DNA from: Craspedostauros australis
Taxonomy: Eukaryota; Bacillariophyta; Bacillariophyceae; Mastogloiales; Achnanthaceae
NCBI GenBank assembly: GCA_026770025.1
Contig: JAMXDE010000010.1
Span: 744,001-808,000 of the forward strand
Direction: 5' to 3'
Length of the DNA: 64,000 nt
A program made the position numbers and the translations under genes. The notes below the pieces were generated by a model that saw nothing but the letters and a program-made list of their open reading frames with translations, was not told the DNA's origin and searched no databases. Shown here piece by piece: positions 40,201 through 52,669 of the stretch (position 1 is its first letter; each line of letters begins with the position of its first letter).

Positions 40201-40704
40201 GTGGGAGACAAAGCTGAGAAGTGGTTCAGCCCAGAGGTCTGGTTGGCAAGCCTGAGCATCGTGTATGACCCAGACACCAACGACTACACCTCCCCCGATG
40301 TTCACTATCTCGGCGCGATTGCCGACGAATCCTTTCCAGCCAGCGTAGTCATCACCAACATATCCGACATGATGCCAGTCAACCACCGGCCGGCTGCACT
40401 CGACAGCCGCAGCTTGTTCAATCCGAACTCAACAATTGGGACAGCCAACAGATCGATGGACTCAGCGTACACGGCGGCGCCCAGACTAACCACCAACAAC
40501 TCGGCCGAAACCAACACACAACAAGGACAGCAAGACCAAGCAACCACCAACCCAAGCAGCATTCTCCGCACAGGAGCCGCCACCAGGTACAACCAACCCC
40601 AATCCAAGGAAGAACAACTGCTCGCACAAGTACAAGCTCTCCGACGACAACTCGGCAAACCCGACGGCAACCCTCCGCAGCCCAATGGAGACCCGCGACC
40701 ATGA
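37291..40704 (+). pseudogene. LINE ORF1, interrupted by two stops and a solo LTR
   Basis: The frame opens at ATG 37291 and continues in the same frame to TGA 40702-40704, broken by TAA 38371-38373, TGA 38452-38454 and the LTR insertion with its 6-bp duplication. Skipping one copy of the duplication and the LTR, the codons on the two sides join in frame (Ile-Phe-His then Ser-Val-Asp-Arg-Ala-Trp-Gly), giving about 870 codons in the original. The first 360 residues are Thr/Asn/Ser-rich and basic; the middle part has a folded-looking block (Phe-Thr-Ile-Lys-Leu-Asn-Val; Gly-Phe-Leu-Leu-Tyr-Thr-Gly-Gly-Phe-Thr-Asp). No zinc knuckle is seen, unlike many LINE ORF1 proteins. It presumably binds RNA; function inferred from position only. 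Confidence 0.72.
39281..40087 (+). repeat. Solo LTR of copia family A inside the LINE, with target duplication
   Basis: The LTR is 39287-40081 (795 bp, TGTCAAG start, GCCAACA end). It is flanked by TCCACA at 39281-39286 and 40082-40087. Plus orientation. A solo LTR forms when the two LTRs of a complete insertion recombine and remove the interior. Confidence 0.92.
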
Positions 40705-43700
40705 TAGTCAGCCACAACCGGGCACAGTCCAGCTCGAACATCAACGGACCCGACAACCACGAGGAATTGAGACCGGACGGATCAACTTCTCAACAACAAC
40801 ACATAGGGAATACCACCCAGCCCAAACCAAAAGGCCATATCAGGATAGCGACCCTCAACATTGGAAGCTTACCACCAGACCCCACGGAACCCAAGAACGA
40901 CGACCTATGGCAGCTCATCCGCCAACACCACATCGACATACTTCTTATCACGGAGGTCGGACTCAACTGGAACCAAGTTCCCACGGATACCACACTTGCA
41001 CACCGAGCGGAGCGGCACCTACGCATGGTGAAAACCAGCACATCGCACTATCAGACCACCGCCCGCAACCCTCGTCAGTGGGGCGGCACGGCAGTCCTCA
41101 TCCACGGCAACGCCGCCGGCAGAGTGCTGTCACGCAGCAACGACCCCAACCAAAGCGGGCGATGGGCAAGCATGCTGCTGCAAGGCAAGCAGGGCATCAA
41201 AGTCCGAGTGGTGTCCATCTACGTCCCCACGAAGTCAACACAAACCACCGGGACAGTCTACAATCAACAAGCAATCAAGGCAGCCCAACGAGGATCCAAC
41301 CTGGAGCCGATAGACCTGCTCATTCATGACCTGAAAACCCAGATATCGCTCTGGAAGCAGGCAGGAGAAACGATCATCGTAGGGGGTGATGTGAACATGG
41401 ACATCAGAAGGTCCAAAATATCGACAATGCTTCAGTCTGAAGGCATGCATGAACACCATTCCAAACAGATCAACCGCCCATACGCCACAATGATCAGGAA
41501 CACCAGAGGCATCCCAATCGACGGCATATGGACCACGAGCGACATACGCCCATCCCAGCTCGGCCTCACGGCCTACAGCAGCTGGGACCACAGAGCGGTG
41601 TGGATGGACATCGTCACAGCCAGCCTACTCGGACCCTCCAAACAACCCACCACGCCATTCAGAGGACGGAGGCTGCAGCTCAACCAACCAGCGACAGTGC
41701 GCAGGTATACAGAAGGGTACACCGAACAGGCCAACAACAAACGGCTACGAGCACGCGCAGAAGCACTCAACTCAGACATCGGAGAAGGTCCCATCACAAC
41801 AACGCAAATTCGCGAACTCGAAGCCATCGACAAAGACCGAACTCAGGCCATCCTACACGCAGAACGCCACTGTCGCCGAATACGCGCAGGTGCAGTCCCA
41901 TTCTCGCCAGCACTGTCGAAGATACACTGGGAGCACAGGTTTTGGACCCTCAGCATCAAGCGTAGGAAAGGGCACAACATCAAAGGGCGCACCGTCGACA
42001 AAGCCAGGAAAAAGGCAAAGCTATTAGCACTCACCCGGAAAATGACCCTGACAGAGATGGGTAGACGCAGAAACAATGCATGGCGCCGATACCGACAAGA
42101 GAAGCAAGACGCAGCTAACCACCGGAGGACGTTCCTCGCAGACGACGAAGCTGAAGTCTCTCGAACAGGCAGGGATACTGCGAAATACAGAGCCCAAATC
42201 CAGCAAAGAGAAGACACGCGTGCGACCTACAGGCGCATCAGCTGGGCACTAAAAGCGAACGGAGAGGACTCCCAAGTGTCCATCATTATCGACGACGGGC
42301 CAGGAGGACAAGGGAACCTCCTCACATCTGGAGAAGATGTGGCCAGAGCGTGCTGTAACAACAATATTAACAAGTACAGCCAGGCCTGGCGAGCTGAGGT
42401 CTGCCAACGACCACTGAAGCGCAGCCTCGGCCGATTTGGCACCAGCACGGCGGCTACAGCCATTCTACACGGCATCGTCCTGTCCCAGATCAGTGCCAGT
42501 ACCAACGAAGTGCTCCATGCTCTGTACCAACCTCCACAGGCAAGCCCATGGCCCTGTCTGAACACGACCATCACCCAGGAAAGTCACTCCAAAGGGTGGT
42601 CACGCATCAAAGAGAGCACGTCTTCCGGGCCGTCTGGAATCCACTTTGGGTGTTGGAAAGCCAATGCGAAGGTACCAGAGCTCGCTCTCATCGATGCCAT
42701 TCTGCGTGAGATCCCTTACCGCACGGGCTACAGCCTCCAGAGATGGCAACAATGCACCGACATACAGCTGAGGAAGAAACCGGGCAATCTCGCAGTCACC
42801 AAAACAAGGACGATTGACCTCATGGAAGGCAACTTCAATATGAACAACCGCCTCCTCGGCAAACAAGCCAGATCACACACGGAGAGCAACGGGACCATCG
42901 CCGCAGAACAATATGGAAGCCGGAAAGCCCACACGGCCCAGGAAGTCCTACTCAACACCACCCTCATCGATGACATAGGCCGAGTCACAGGTCTCCACTA
43001 TGCGGTCTGCTCAAACGACGCGAAGGGATGCTACGATCGGATCGCCCACCCCATATTCGGCTTGGCTCTTCGACGACAGGGAGTGCCGGCAGCGCCCATT
43101 GAGAGCACCCTGCGTACCTTACAGGCGATGACTCACCGCATCCGCACCGCCGCAGGCACATCAACCGCTTTGTACTCAGGCAAACGACGAGGCCAATTCC
43201 TCCAAGGCCTAGTCCAGGGATTGGGATCCGCACCTACAGGCTGGTTGCTCATCAGCTCAGCCATCATCGACAGCATGCGCCGCCGCGGGCACGGACTCAG
43301 CCTCCCGGATCCCATCACCAATGCTGGCCACGTCATCACAGGGACAGCCTACGTCGACGACACCAACGTGATGCAGAGCCTGCAAGCAGACACCCCCAAT
43401 GCGCAGGCCACGGCCTTCCAAGCGGCAGTCGATCATTGGGACAGTCTACTCACTTCCACGGGCGGAGCTCTAGAACCAACAAAGAGCTTCTGGCAGCTGA
43501 TCCAATTCAAGTGGCACAGAATGCAATGGACCTACAACCTATCTACTCTCACCACCGAAGTCCACATGAACTCCCCAGACGGCCAGCGCATCAAGTTGGC
43601 ACTGACCGGTCCTCGAACAGCAGCCAAATACCTGGGGATGATGTCTCGGAGAGATGGCAAGCAAACAGAGCACGCCAGCTACCTCCTGAACAAATTGAGG

Positions 43701-46133
43701 GAGTGGGCGGAACGCATCAGAACGTCCCGGATCAGTAAGCAGGACACGGAAATCGCCCTCAAGTCCGTGCTGTGGCCGTCGTTGACTTACTCTGCTCCGG
43801 CCGCCACCATGTCTCCATCCCAGTGGCGCGCAGTGATGAGCACTGCCCTGACTGCGGCTCTTCCGTCCATGGGTATCGCCCGGACAATTGCCAGGGAGTA
43901 TGTCTTCGGCCACGTTGACGCCATGGGCATGGGGGTGCGCAACCTGCACACGGTACAAGTCATCTCCCATCTCTCCATGGTAATGCAACACTTCGAGCAA
44001 GACACGGAAACAGGACGACTGCTACGCTCCTCACTTCGACACCTCGAACTGTGGACCGGACTACCCGGGCAGCTGCAACAGCATGAGCGTAAATGGAGGA
44101 CCTGGACGGCCGCAACGTGGTGGCAAAACACCTTCCACACCGCTTCACAGCTCGGCATCGTCATGACGGACCAAGGCAGCGCTGCCAGCAAACCGCGCCG
44201 CGGTGACGAGACCATCATGCACCTAGCCATTCAAGCCGGAGTCCCTGCGACAACGCTGGGGCTGGCCAACGTCGCCCGCATCCACCTCAGGGCCCTTTAG
44301 CTGTCGGACGTCACCTCTGCCTGTGGCACACGCATCTTACCCGGAGTCCTGCGAAGATCCAGGCTGCCGCCAGGCACCACCACGTGACCCAAGACGGGGA
44401 CCGTAACCCGGACAGCGTGGGAAGCTTGGGAACATGTGCTGGCAGCGCTGGTGGCCGCAGACAGACCAGGTTGGCATGTACAGGCGACCCTCGGCCTGTG
44501 GTACCACGCACCTTTACGCCGCACTGCCCAGCTCCCAGACGGAACGATCAGGCTACCAGGCCCGGCAAGAGCCCACGACACCAACTGCACTCGTCCAACG
44601 CATGTGGTCGACAGATCTGCCCGGCGATCAGGAGCCGCCACCACAGCATCCGGGGGCATTCAAGCCCGCGCCAACCCGACCACCATTCGTGATTGGCTGC
44701 ACCACAAAGGCCCCGCAGCCACTGCCATGCTACCAACGCTGCAGATCCAAGGCGACGTCCACCAAATCGTTCTATTGATCACGACCGGCAAGTGCGCCGC
44801 CTGCAGCGATGCGTCCGCGAAGCACAGCAAAGGAGCGGCCGCAGCAATCATTCAAAGTGGCGTCGGAGACGACACGCACCAGATAGTCGCCACATCTGCA
44901 GTTCCCGCGGGGTCACACCCGACAGACTCCAACCGGGCCGAGCTTGCTGGCGTGCTCATGTCCATATGGGTTGTGACTTCCATTGCAGAGTGGGCAGGTG
45001 TGATCGGCAGCGCCACCATCGCGTGTGACAACGACAGGGTGCTCAGGTCTGTGACCAACGCCCAGTGGCCCGACCCCAGGCGGCCTGATCACGATATCAG
45101 GGCAGAAATCGTCCGCCTGCTGCGCAAAACGACGGTGCAATTCAGGCAGCATGAAGTGAAAGGCCACGCAGACGACTCCGGCCAGCCTCTCACGGAGTGG
45201 GAAACCATGAACGTTGCCGCCGACGCCCACGCAGGCCAGCAATGGGAGATCTCGAGCCAAGCTGGGTGGAGCAATGACATTCCCCCAGTACCCACCGGAG
45301 GCTGGACCTTGCTTGCGGGCACCACGCCCATCACCGACCTCGACTACTGGACGGTGCACAACGCCCTTGATGGCACCGGCATCCAGCTCAAGTAGTGTCG
45401 GCGCTGGGGACATGCACATCCCTCTGAGGTGGACTGGATGCCCATGCGGACCAACTCCCGACGTTGGCAAGGTGACAGACGTCGCACACTGCTCAAGCTT
45501 ATGGCTGGCGCAGGCGCTAGTGGCAAGAACATGCAGCGGCGACAGCAGGAGGCCTCTGACGCATGCCCCAGATGCGGCCGACCCGAGGACAACTCACACG
45601 TCGTCATGTGCCCGAGCGCATCCAGTCAGGCCATTTGGTCCAAGACTATGCTCAAGGTGCGGTCAATCGTGCGACCACCAACCACGCCACCGCTCGTCGC
45701 TCAATTGCTATGCACGGCCCTCGCCCGCATCTCCACAGGAGGCATTCCTCCATCAGGCATTCGCGACTCCCCCACCAAGAGTATCCAACAACAACAAGCG
45801 AAAGTGGGATGGACTGCCATAATGTGGGGCGGGTGGGCCGCGGCCTGGCGAGAACATGCCCCTCATGCAGCCCAGCACCGTCGCAGACAAACAGCCCGCC
45901 AGCTCCGAGATTGGCAAGCCAGTGTGACCAATCTGCTGTGGCACGCGATCCTGGAGCAGTGGAAAGAACGCAACGAGGATAAAGCCTCGCAGCTCGCCGA
46001 CGATATGGTGGCGCTGCTCGAACAACAGGCCCTCCGAATCCGGTCCGTGACGCCAGCGCTCATTCCACCCCCGCTGCGGCCCCTCTGGGAACAACCGCCT
46101 CCCATACAACAAACTCGCGCCCTCTCGGAATAG
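40701..46133 (+). pseudogene. LINE ORF2: endonuclease - reverse transcriptase - RNase H - CCHC finger, three stops
   Basis: One frame of 1811 codons from ATG 40701 to TAG 46131-46133, interrupted by TAG 44298-44300, TGA 44385-44387 and TAG 45393-45395 and free of frameshifts. Residues about 45-300: AP-like endonuclease (Ile-Ala-Thr-Leu-Asn-Ile, Ile-Thr-Glu-Val-Gly, Gly-Gly-Asp-Val-Asn-Met, Trp-Asp-His-Arg-Ala-Val). Residues about 620-1000: reverse transcriptase with Asn-Asp-Ala-Lys-Gly-Cys-Tyr-Asp-Arg, Gln-Gly-Leu-Val-Gln-Gly-Leu-Gly-Ser-Ala-Pro and the catalytic Tyr-Val-Asp-Asp near 884. Residues about 1355-1500: RNase H (Ser-Asp-Ala-Ser, Asn-Arg-Ala-Glu-Leu, Asp-Asn-Asp, His-Ala-Asp-Asp). 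Near 1622: Cys-Pro-Arg-Cys-x6-His-x4-Cys. The endonuclease and RT lie before the first stop, so a truncated product could still be made. Codon use and lack of frameshifts suggest modest age. Confidence 0.85.
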
Positions 46134-46405
46134 GTTCAGGCCATGCACAGCGCACTTGGCCACGACAGCCCCCCTCTCCCGACGGTGCTCTCCAACTGGA
46201 TGCTCAACGTCAGGCGAAAGACAACCTCCGCTTCCGACCCCGCCCACGCAGCAACACGCCGATCTTCAACCGAGACCTGACGTGATTCTCTCGGCAACCA
46301 CAGCTGCCACACGACTTCACTCCGTTCCCGCAATGTGCTATCACGTTGAATAAACGAGGCGGAATAAAAGCGCCATCGGCGCATGACGTAACCGTTATAA
46401 TCCGT

Positions 46406-46790
46406 GTGTTATATATATATACGTTATGGATAAGATCCGGGTCAGTGAGTCGACCAACCGTTTGTAAAGTAGAGTGGCACTTTTTCTTCGATTTCAACAG
46501 AACTAAGCATACCAACCTACTCATAATTATTAGCTCAAACTAGTATTCCTATTAGTCATGTTAAGATTTAGTCTAGTCAGTCAAATGACCGACTGCTCAG
46601 AGTTTGAGCGGGATTGAAGCGTGACTCGATGTCGGTGGGATGGGGTCCCTGTCAGTATCGTGAGAGTGTGATGTGTGTGTTTTGGTGCTAATGATGGATT
46701 TATGGCCACAGAGTGGTGATGACTTTTGTTGTGTTCGCTGCTGCTGCTGCTGATGACGTCTGTCATCGTACGGGTGTACGGATGCCAACA
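46406..46790 (-). repeat. Probable 3' LTR of copia element C
   Basis: Right limit set by the purine-rich tract followed by TGTTGG (element sense) at 46790. Left limit is a guess at a TGTTATATA sequence; an alternative TGTTAAG lies near 46559. With only one copy in the window it cannot be confirmed. Confidence 0.45.
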
Positions 46791-49700
46791 CCTCCCCCAC
46801 ACTAGCGTAAGCTAGCGGAAATAATCGACTCTGTTGTAGAGAAGACAGGGATCACCACACTCCATGGGGAGCACTCATGGTTGTACGTAGAAAGGCGGTA
46901 TGCGCCCCATGAGCAGATCCGTATGCCGATAGAACAGAACCACAGGCGTCTGTTTGGTGCACACGTCCGAAGCATTGAGGTCCGAAGGCACGTCGGTGAT
47001 CAGGATAAGATCTCTGTCCACCCAATCGCTGACGGCAAATGTGCGAATGTCAATGTGCCTGGAGTTCCGTGTCGGCTGGTTGGCGTTAGCCATCATTCTC
47101 GCGCCTCGATTGTCCTCGTAGATGAGCGTCGCATGTTTCTGCGCAACGCCGATTTCATCGAGAATAGACCGAAGCCAGAGCGCCATCTTGCCAGCATCGC
47201 TGGCGGCAAGGAACTCGGCCTCGGAAGTGCTGAGAGAGACGGTAGGTTGCACGCGAGTCTTCCATGCAACAGCTGCGCCACCCAGAAGGAAAGCAATGCC
47301 GCTTGTAGACCGACGATGCTTGGTATCGGCGCCCCAATCAGCATCCACGTAGGCATACAGCGAGGTTGCCTGGATAGTACCCTGATCCGTCGTGTTATGA
47401 CGCTTGTCGCCGGTAGGGGACAGCCATCGTGGGTTGGGAACATCCGCAAGCTGCATGAGAGGAGACTGTCGCCAGTATGTAACCCCAAACTCCCTGGTGG
47501 CCGCAATGTACCGAAAGAGATACTTGACTGCCTCGTAGTGAACACGCGCAGGGTTCATAGAGTACTGACTCAGCTTGACCACCGGGAACGATATGTCAGG
47601 CCGACACGAAACCATGGCCCATATAAGCTTGCCAATGGCCTGTCGGTAGTTGAAGAACTCGGACTGCAGACGTTGTCGTTCTGCATCTGAGTCAGGCAGG
47701 ACAGCCTGATCCAACTGGCGCACGTGCCCATTATCCGCCCGCATGGGGAGGCGTTGCGAAGATTTCAGCCCTTGCCAATCGTGCCGCTGCAGCACCTTGT
47801 TAAGGTAGGTAGAGCAGTGTACAGTCACGTGTCGCCGCGCTTGGATGAGATCCAGTCCATTGTAGTGCGCGAAGAGACTGTGTCGAGTGATGGGCTGATT
47901 CAGACGAGCATCAAGCATGTCACAGAATCTGGTGTAGGAAGCCTCATCGCGGGCTGCCACTGCAAAGTCATCCACTTGCCGAAGCACGTAGACTTTGTTC
48001 TGGCACAGCTCACCGGTGTACAAACACGGCGCTTGCGTAGTGGCAGAGAAGCCCATGTCCTTGAGAAGACGGTTGACGTGCAGACTCCACTGTCTGGGCG
48101 CCTCAGGATGGCCCTGGAGATTCTTGAGAACGGGTACCACCATGCGTCGGTCCAGAACCTTGCCATGCTTGTGTTGCCACCAGTTGCGAAACTGATCATC
48201 CGCCCACATGTAGTACCGCTGCGCACTGGCAGGCGCCTCTGCAAACGCATTGGCAACGTTGGCCCCATACACCAGCAGTCCTTGTACTGCAGCAATGGCC
48301 ACCAGGATGCAAAACTCGGTGAGATCCGGAGTCGCCGCGTAGGTGTGACCGAAAACGCGCACACTGCTGCCACGGGTTGATCCATCACATACAGCGCGAG
48401 CCTTCTTGCGATTGTTCTCATGCGTCTTGATGACATAGACCCACACCCAGTTGAAGACTGCCGCATCCGGCGGTGGCTCGACAGGAGCGCCAAACATGCC
48501 TTGATGTTGGTATTGATCCAGCTGCTTGTACTCCACCTGCTGCCACTCATCCCAATCGTCGCGTTGAAGAAGACGTCACCGAGTGAGCTTGGGCGGTGCG
48601 ACCAGAGGATGTGCCGTTGGTGACATGTCGCTGAGAATGGACCCCACATGCCGAAGTTGATCAAAATATAGCTGCGGAACGCCATGCTGCGTGAGAGAAT
48701 TGCGAATGTCATCAAAAGCGAACACAGCATTGCACGTGTCCTGACCCTGCTGGCGGGCATCACACACGGCCTGCACGACATCCTGCACAGAGTGAATCTC
48801 ATGTGCGTCAATGGCGAGTAGATATGACCCTTTGAGTCGGGACCGCCACCTCGGGATGCGCGCCAAAACCGAGCCGGGCTTGCATGCCTTGAGATGCAAC
48901 CTGCCGCGTATCTCATCATGTTGAAACTTCAGACCTGCAGTGACGTCGTCGCCGGCAAGAACAATGCGTTGATGAAACGCTCGCTCGTACGGATCGCCCG
49001 TCATGTGAACGACGTCGGCACTCTCGACTCCATCGGTAGAGCATGCTGCCGCCGCCGCATGTAGAGCATCGTCATCATATGTGACCGGACGGGCGCACTC
49101 CACCAGAAGACTCATGTCACTGGGCTTGGTTTTCGCAGACTCTGATCGCTGGTCATCGGCGCCGCCATGATCCAGCTGGAACCCGAGATCAAAAAGAAGC
49201 TGAGGTCCCGGCGGACGTTCGTGAGCGGAGAAGTGCGCCTCATCAAAGATGAGATTGCCTGCCAACTTAATACGTCCTGAATCCAAGTCGTAGTAATCAT
49301 GGATCGAGGGAGTCGCAGTATGGCCGACAAAGATGCCATTGTATGTGTGGACGTCCAGTTTTGCGGCTGGATACCCTGGTTTTCGCACAATCACTCTGGA
49401 ACCGAATACCCGCAGGTGTCGAAGATTGGGTTGGACACCGTGTTGGAGCTGGTAGGGAGTAGTGTCGATGCTTGAATGCCACAACCGATTCTTGATGTAC
49501 ACCGCATGAGCAAGGGCACGTGCCCAGAACTTGGGATGTAACCCCGAAGCATATAGAAGCGACCGTGTCATGACACCGAACGTTCGATTGAGCCGTTCGA
49601 CCTTGCCGTTCATCCATGAACACCCAGCCCCGGTGGGCTCAAGAGTGTATCCGGCCAACTGAACCACGGCTTGGAAAGCACCAGACCGCGCGAGTTTGCC

Positions 49701-51922
49701 ACCAGAGTCCACTCTCACCGCCTTGCAACCGTCGTTGCACCCAAATTCCCGAAGGAGGTTGGCAAAGATGGTTACAGGCGGAGACCTGGTCTTGGTAGGA
49801 AACACCCAGGTGTACCTGGTGTAGACATCAGTGACAAGGAGGTACGAAGTGAACCCTTCAATGGACTGCACCACCCGACGTGTCTTGGTGGAATTGCGGG
49901 ACGAGTCCCTGCCGTAGCGCTGGTCCGATGACCGCATGAACCCGTAGTCAGCATGGAAACGAGCACCAGCAACGGGTACCGGATCGGAATCCGTATGCCC
50001 TCGAGCGGGCTTGATCCGTCAGGCTTGGTCGCACACAGAACAGTGTCGCAACGGATGCGCACCCTTGGCAAGACCACTGGGAACACCTGAGCAGTGCGCC
50101 GGCAGCTGCTGTAGTTGATGCATGCCAGCATGCCCAAGTCTCATGTGCCAAAGCTCCGCCTGCAGTGCCGATGAAGCACTCTGCACAGCAAACGCCGCCG
50201 GCTGCACACCACGCCCTGCTGCGAAGTAGTAGAGGCCGTTGTGTCGCCGCATGGGTGCGCTCACGGAACCTGTCAGGCCTTGAAAGGTGAGGATCGCACC
50301 GCTGGGGCTATCGTCCAGGACGTATTGATGAAATGGATTGTCCCCTTGCCGCACACTGGCTTGCGGAGAAATCAACGTCGCAGTGAGCTCTGGACAATAC
50401 AGCGTGACGGCCCGAATGTGACTGCCATCGGAACTGGGGATTGCCAAGACGCCAACGCCAGGGCACATCATGCACGCAGCGCTCGCGTTGGCGGCCGCCA
50501 GGGGCACCGGATTATTGTATGACCTGTATGCCTGTAGGATGGAGCGGTCGGGAGTGGCGCTGACGTTGGCACCGGGATTGCACTGTCCGATTCCATCGCC
50601 GGGGTCCCACGCGCGCACGTTGCCATCAATGACAGCAGCTGCATGTACCAGACACACCAGCGGAAGCCCAACACATACCATCTTGCAGGGTATTGTGTCG
50701 GGCAATGCAGGTAGAGCAAGCGAGGATGCCTCGTCGTGACGACGACCTGCAAGCACCCCGCTACCACGCGTGATAGGATCATGCCGCTCATCAGAGGTTG
50801 CTCCTAGCTCTGACCGGCAGACCAAAAATCCTGGTCCAACGACTCCTCCACGTCAGGCGAAAGGAGCAAATCGACCCATGGCTCGTCACCACGGTCGCCA
50901 AACCGTTGGAGAGCACGCGCGGTGGCCTTGCGCTTGTCGCGGCTGAAGTGAGTGCGGAAGTTGTTCCTGATGGTCTCAGCCTCCTTGGGGTGCTCTTGGA
51001 TATAGTGTTGCATGTGAGCAGCACGTCCAAAGGCCTTGCACGTGGCAGGGCCATGTCCCATGGAGCAGCAAGCGGGGCAGAATGCGTCAGGGTCCGGCTT
51101 ATAGAAAGCATTGGTGGGGCGACGCGGACGCTCGCGATCGGAGCCACCATCGCGGGACCCTTGTCCGGAACGAGTGTTGACACGATGAGCCTTGGGCTGG
51201 ACACCGGTGGTCGGTGCATCCGGGATCTCCTGCGCCATCTGCTCCACTTGTAGGTTGAACGGGAGAGACTTGGGAGACGTGATGGTGCGCAGCATGGTAC
51301 GATAGTGCTCCAACGAGTACCCGTGCCCGCGGAGCTCTTCGAGGAAGATACGACTGAGCTCCAGATTGGACACGGCGCGCCGGAACACCAAGCCTTCGAC
51401 GTGCTGGAAACCAAGGAGTCGGGTGGCAAAGCCAGACACGGACCCATCAAAGCCGGGCACCTTGTGGCTGTGCTGTTGCACCGCATCAAACGCACCTGCC
51501 AACACCTTGTGAAGGAAGACGTATGCGGATAGCCAATGGGGTAGCACACCAAAGCTGCTAGCATATTTCAGCTGCAGGCCAGGGTTGGCACGATCCACAA
51601 GGCCTTCGGACTGGAGCTTGGCAGTCAGCTTCTGGTTCATGTCGAAGATGCGAGCGCCTGGCACGTTGTTAGGGATGATCGACGCATGTGGGAGGAAGGC
51701 GTCCAACGGGCAGAAATGGACATCGATGGACGCCGCTGCCGTCTGGAGCTGCGCGTACCACACGAAGATGTGATCGGGGTCGTCACTGGTGAGCTTGACG
51801 CTCCAGCGGTCCCACGCGGGCTGTACGCCGAACTCGAGCCGCTCCACAGCCTCACCGATAGAGTAGCTGGGATGCCGCTTGACGGAAGGGCTGGCGTTGG
51901 CGACAGCGTACGGGACACCGGA
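46406..51922 (-). mobile_element. Copia element C (Ty1/copia, minus strand), broken and cut by element B
   Basis: Parts in element order (high to low coordinate): gag with CCHC-like region about 51.9-50.8 kb, protease/pre-integrase about 50.8-50.0 kb, integrase about 49.9-48.6 kb, reverse transcriptase and RNase H about 48.5-46.9 kb, then a purine-rich tract and a 3' LTR ending at 46790 on the plus strand (element-sense start TGTTGGCATCC). The other limit of that LTR is uncertain (about 46.4-46.56 kb). It is broken, with about three to four interruptions of the coding region besides the B insertion. The gag frame is open up to the B LTR at 51922, so the 5' part of C must lie beyond B, outside the window. 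It is older than B. Confidence 0.85.
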
Positions 51923-52669
51923 TGTTGGAAATCCGGGTGTTATAGTTAGTACTAAATTCTAATCTGCTGTTAGAAACTGTACCGTTTTAGAACTGTGAGC
52001 ACAATCTCACTTTCTCTTCCGATTTCGTTTTCTTGACAGGCATCTGTCGCGGTAACGACACGGGGCATCCTGTTGTCTCTTAGGTGCTTCCCTCTTCGTT
52101 CATCATGCTCTGTTCTTGCTTCCTTGTCTCTGCATCGTCGTAGCTGTCTACGCTTGCATGGTAGGATCTGCATTCTTGAGCATTTGCCTATCTCATGTTT
52201 TCGTCGTTGATTCTCATGACACCGTCGTCTCATGATCGATGTCATCTTTGGTGATGTTCCAAACCTGCGGATATTCTGATCCTTTCTGATGTTCCAAACC
52301 TGCAGATGTTCTTGTCCGCAGGGGAGGCATGTGCTGTCCTCTGAAGAAGGTGCGTCACCTGCCCATGGACATGCTGTTCTGATCGACGTCGTCGTCTGGA
52401 TGGTTGCCATGGTTGGCTTGGTATCGGGACCTCCTGATCCGCCATAGGTGTCGTCCTTGCGTTACTGGAGGACAGGCTATCTTCCTCACGGTAATACGGG
52501 TGTCAATCGCGTCCGTATCCTTAGTCATAGTCATATTGACATGGTATACAAAGGTGTGACAAATAGTCTCAGAACATGTGACGAATAATATTCAAAGCTG
52601 TGACGAACAATGTTGGGAGGTGCGGCAATCACGGGTATTCCGACAAAGTCGTACCCTCAATTCCTAACA
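51923..52669 (-). repeat. 3' LTR of copia element B
   Basis: 747 bp, plus-strand TGTTGG...CTAACA. Contains an internal imperfect repeat around TTCCAAACCTGC. Confidence 0.92.

Larger units (their letters stand above)
37253..46405 (+). mobile_element. LINE (non-LTR retrotransposon), I-group-like, two ORFs, nearly full length
   Basis: Limits are approximate: the 5' end lies between the end of the SNF7-like frame and the first ORF (37291), and the 3' end lies between the second ORF (46133) and the LTR of element C. Order of parts: ORF1, then ORF2 with AP-like endonuclease, reverse transcriptase, RNase H and a C-terminal CCHC finger. RNase H after RT is the arrangement of the I superclade. ORF1 stop and ORF2 start overlap as ATGA. 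Without the solo LTR at 39287-40081 and its duplicated target, both ORFs run in single frames, interrupted only by five stop codons. The element inserted before the solo LTR. No poly(A) tail is obvious. Confidence 0.85.

Noticed and set aside
51917-51922. Target-site duplication of copia element B
   Set aside because: The bases beside the two outer LTR ends do not match, as expected if the right-hand LTR is shared with another copy.
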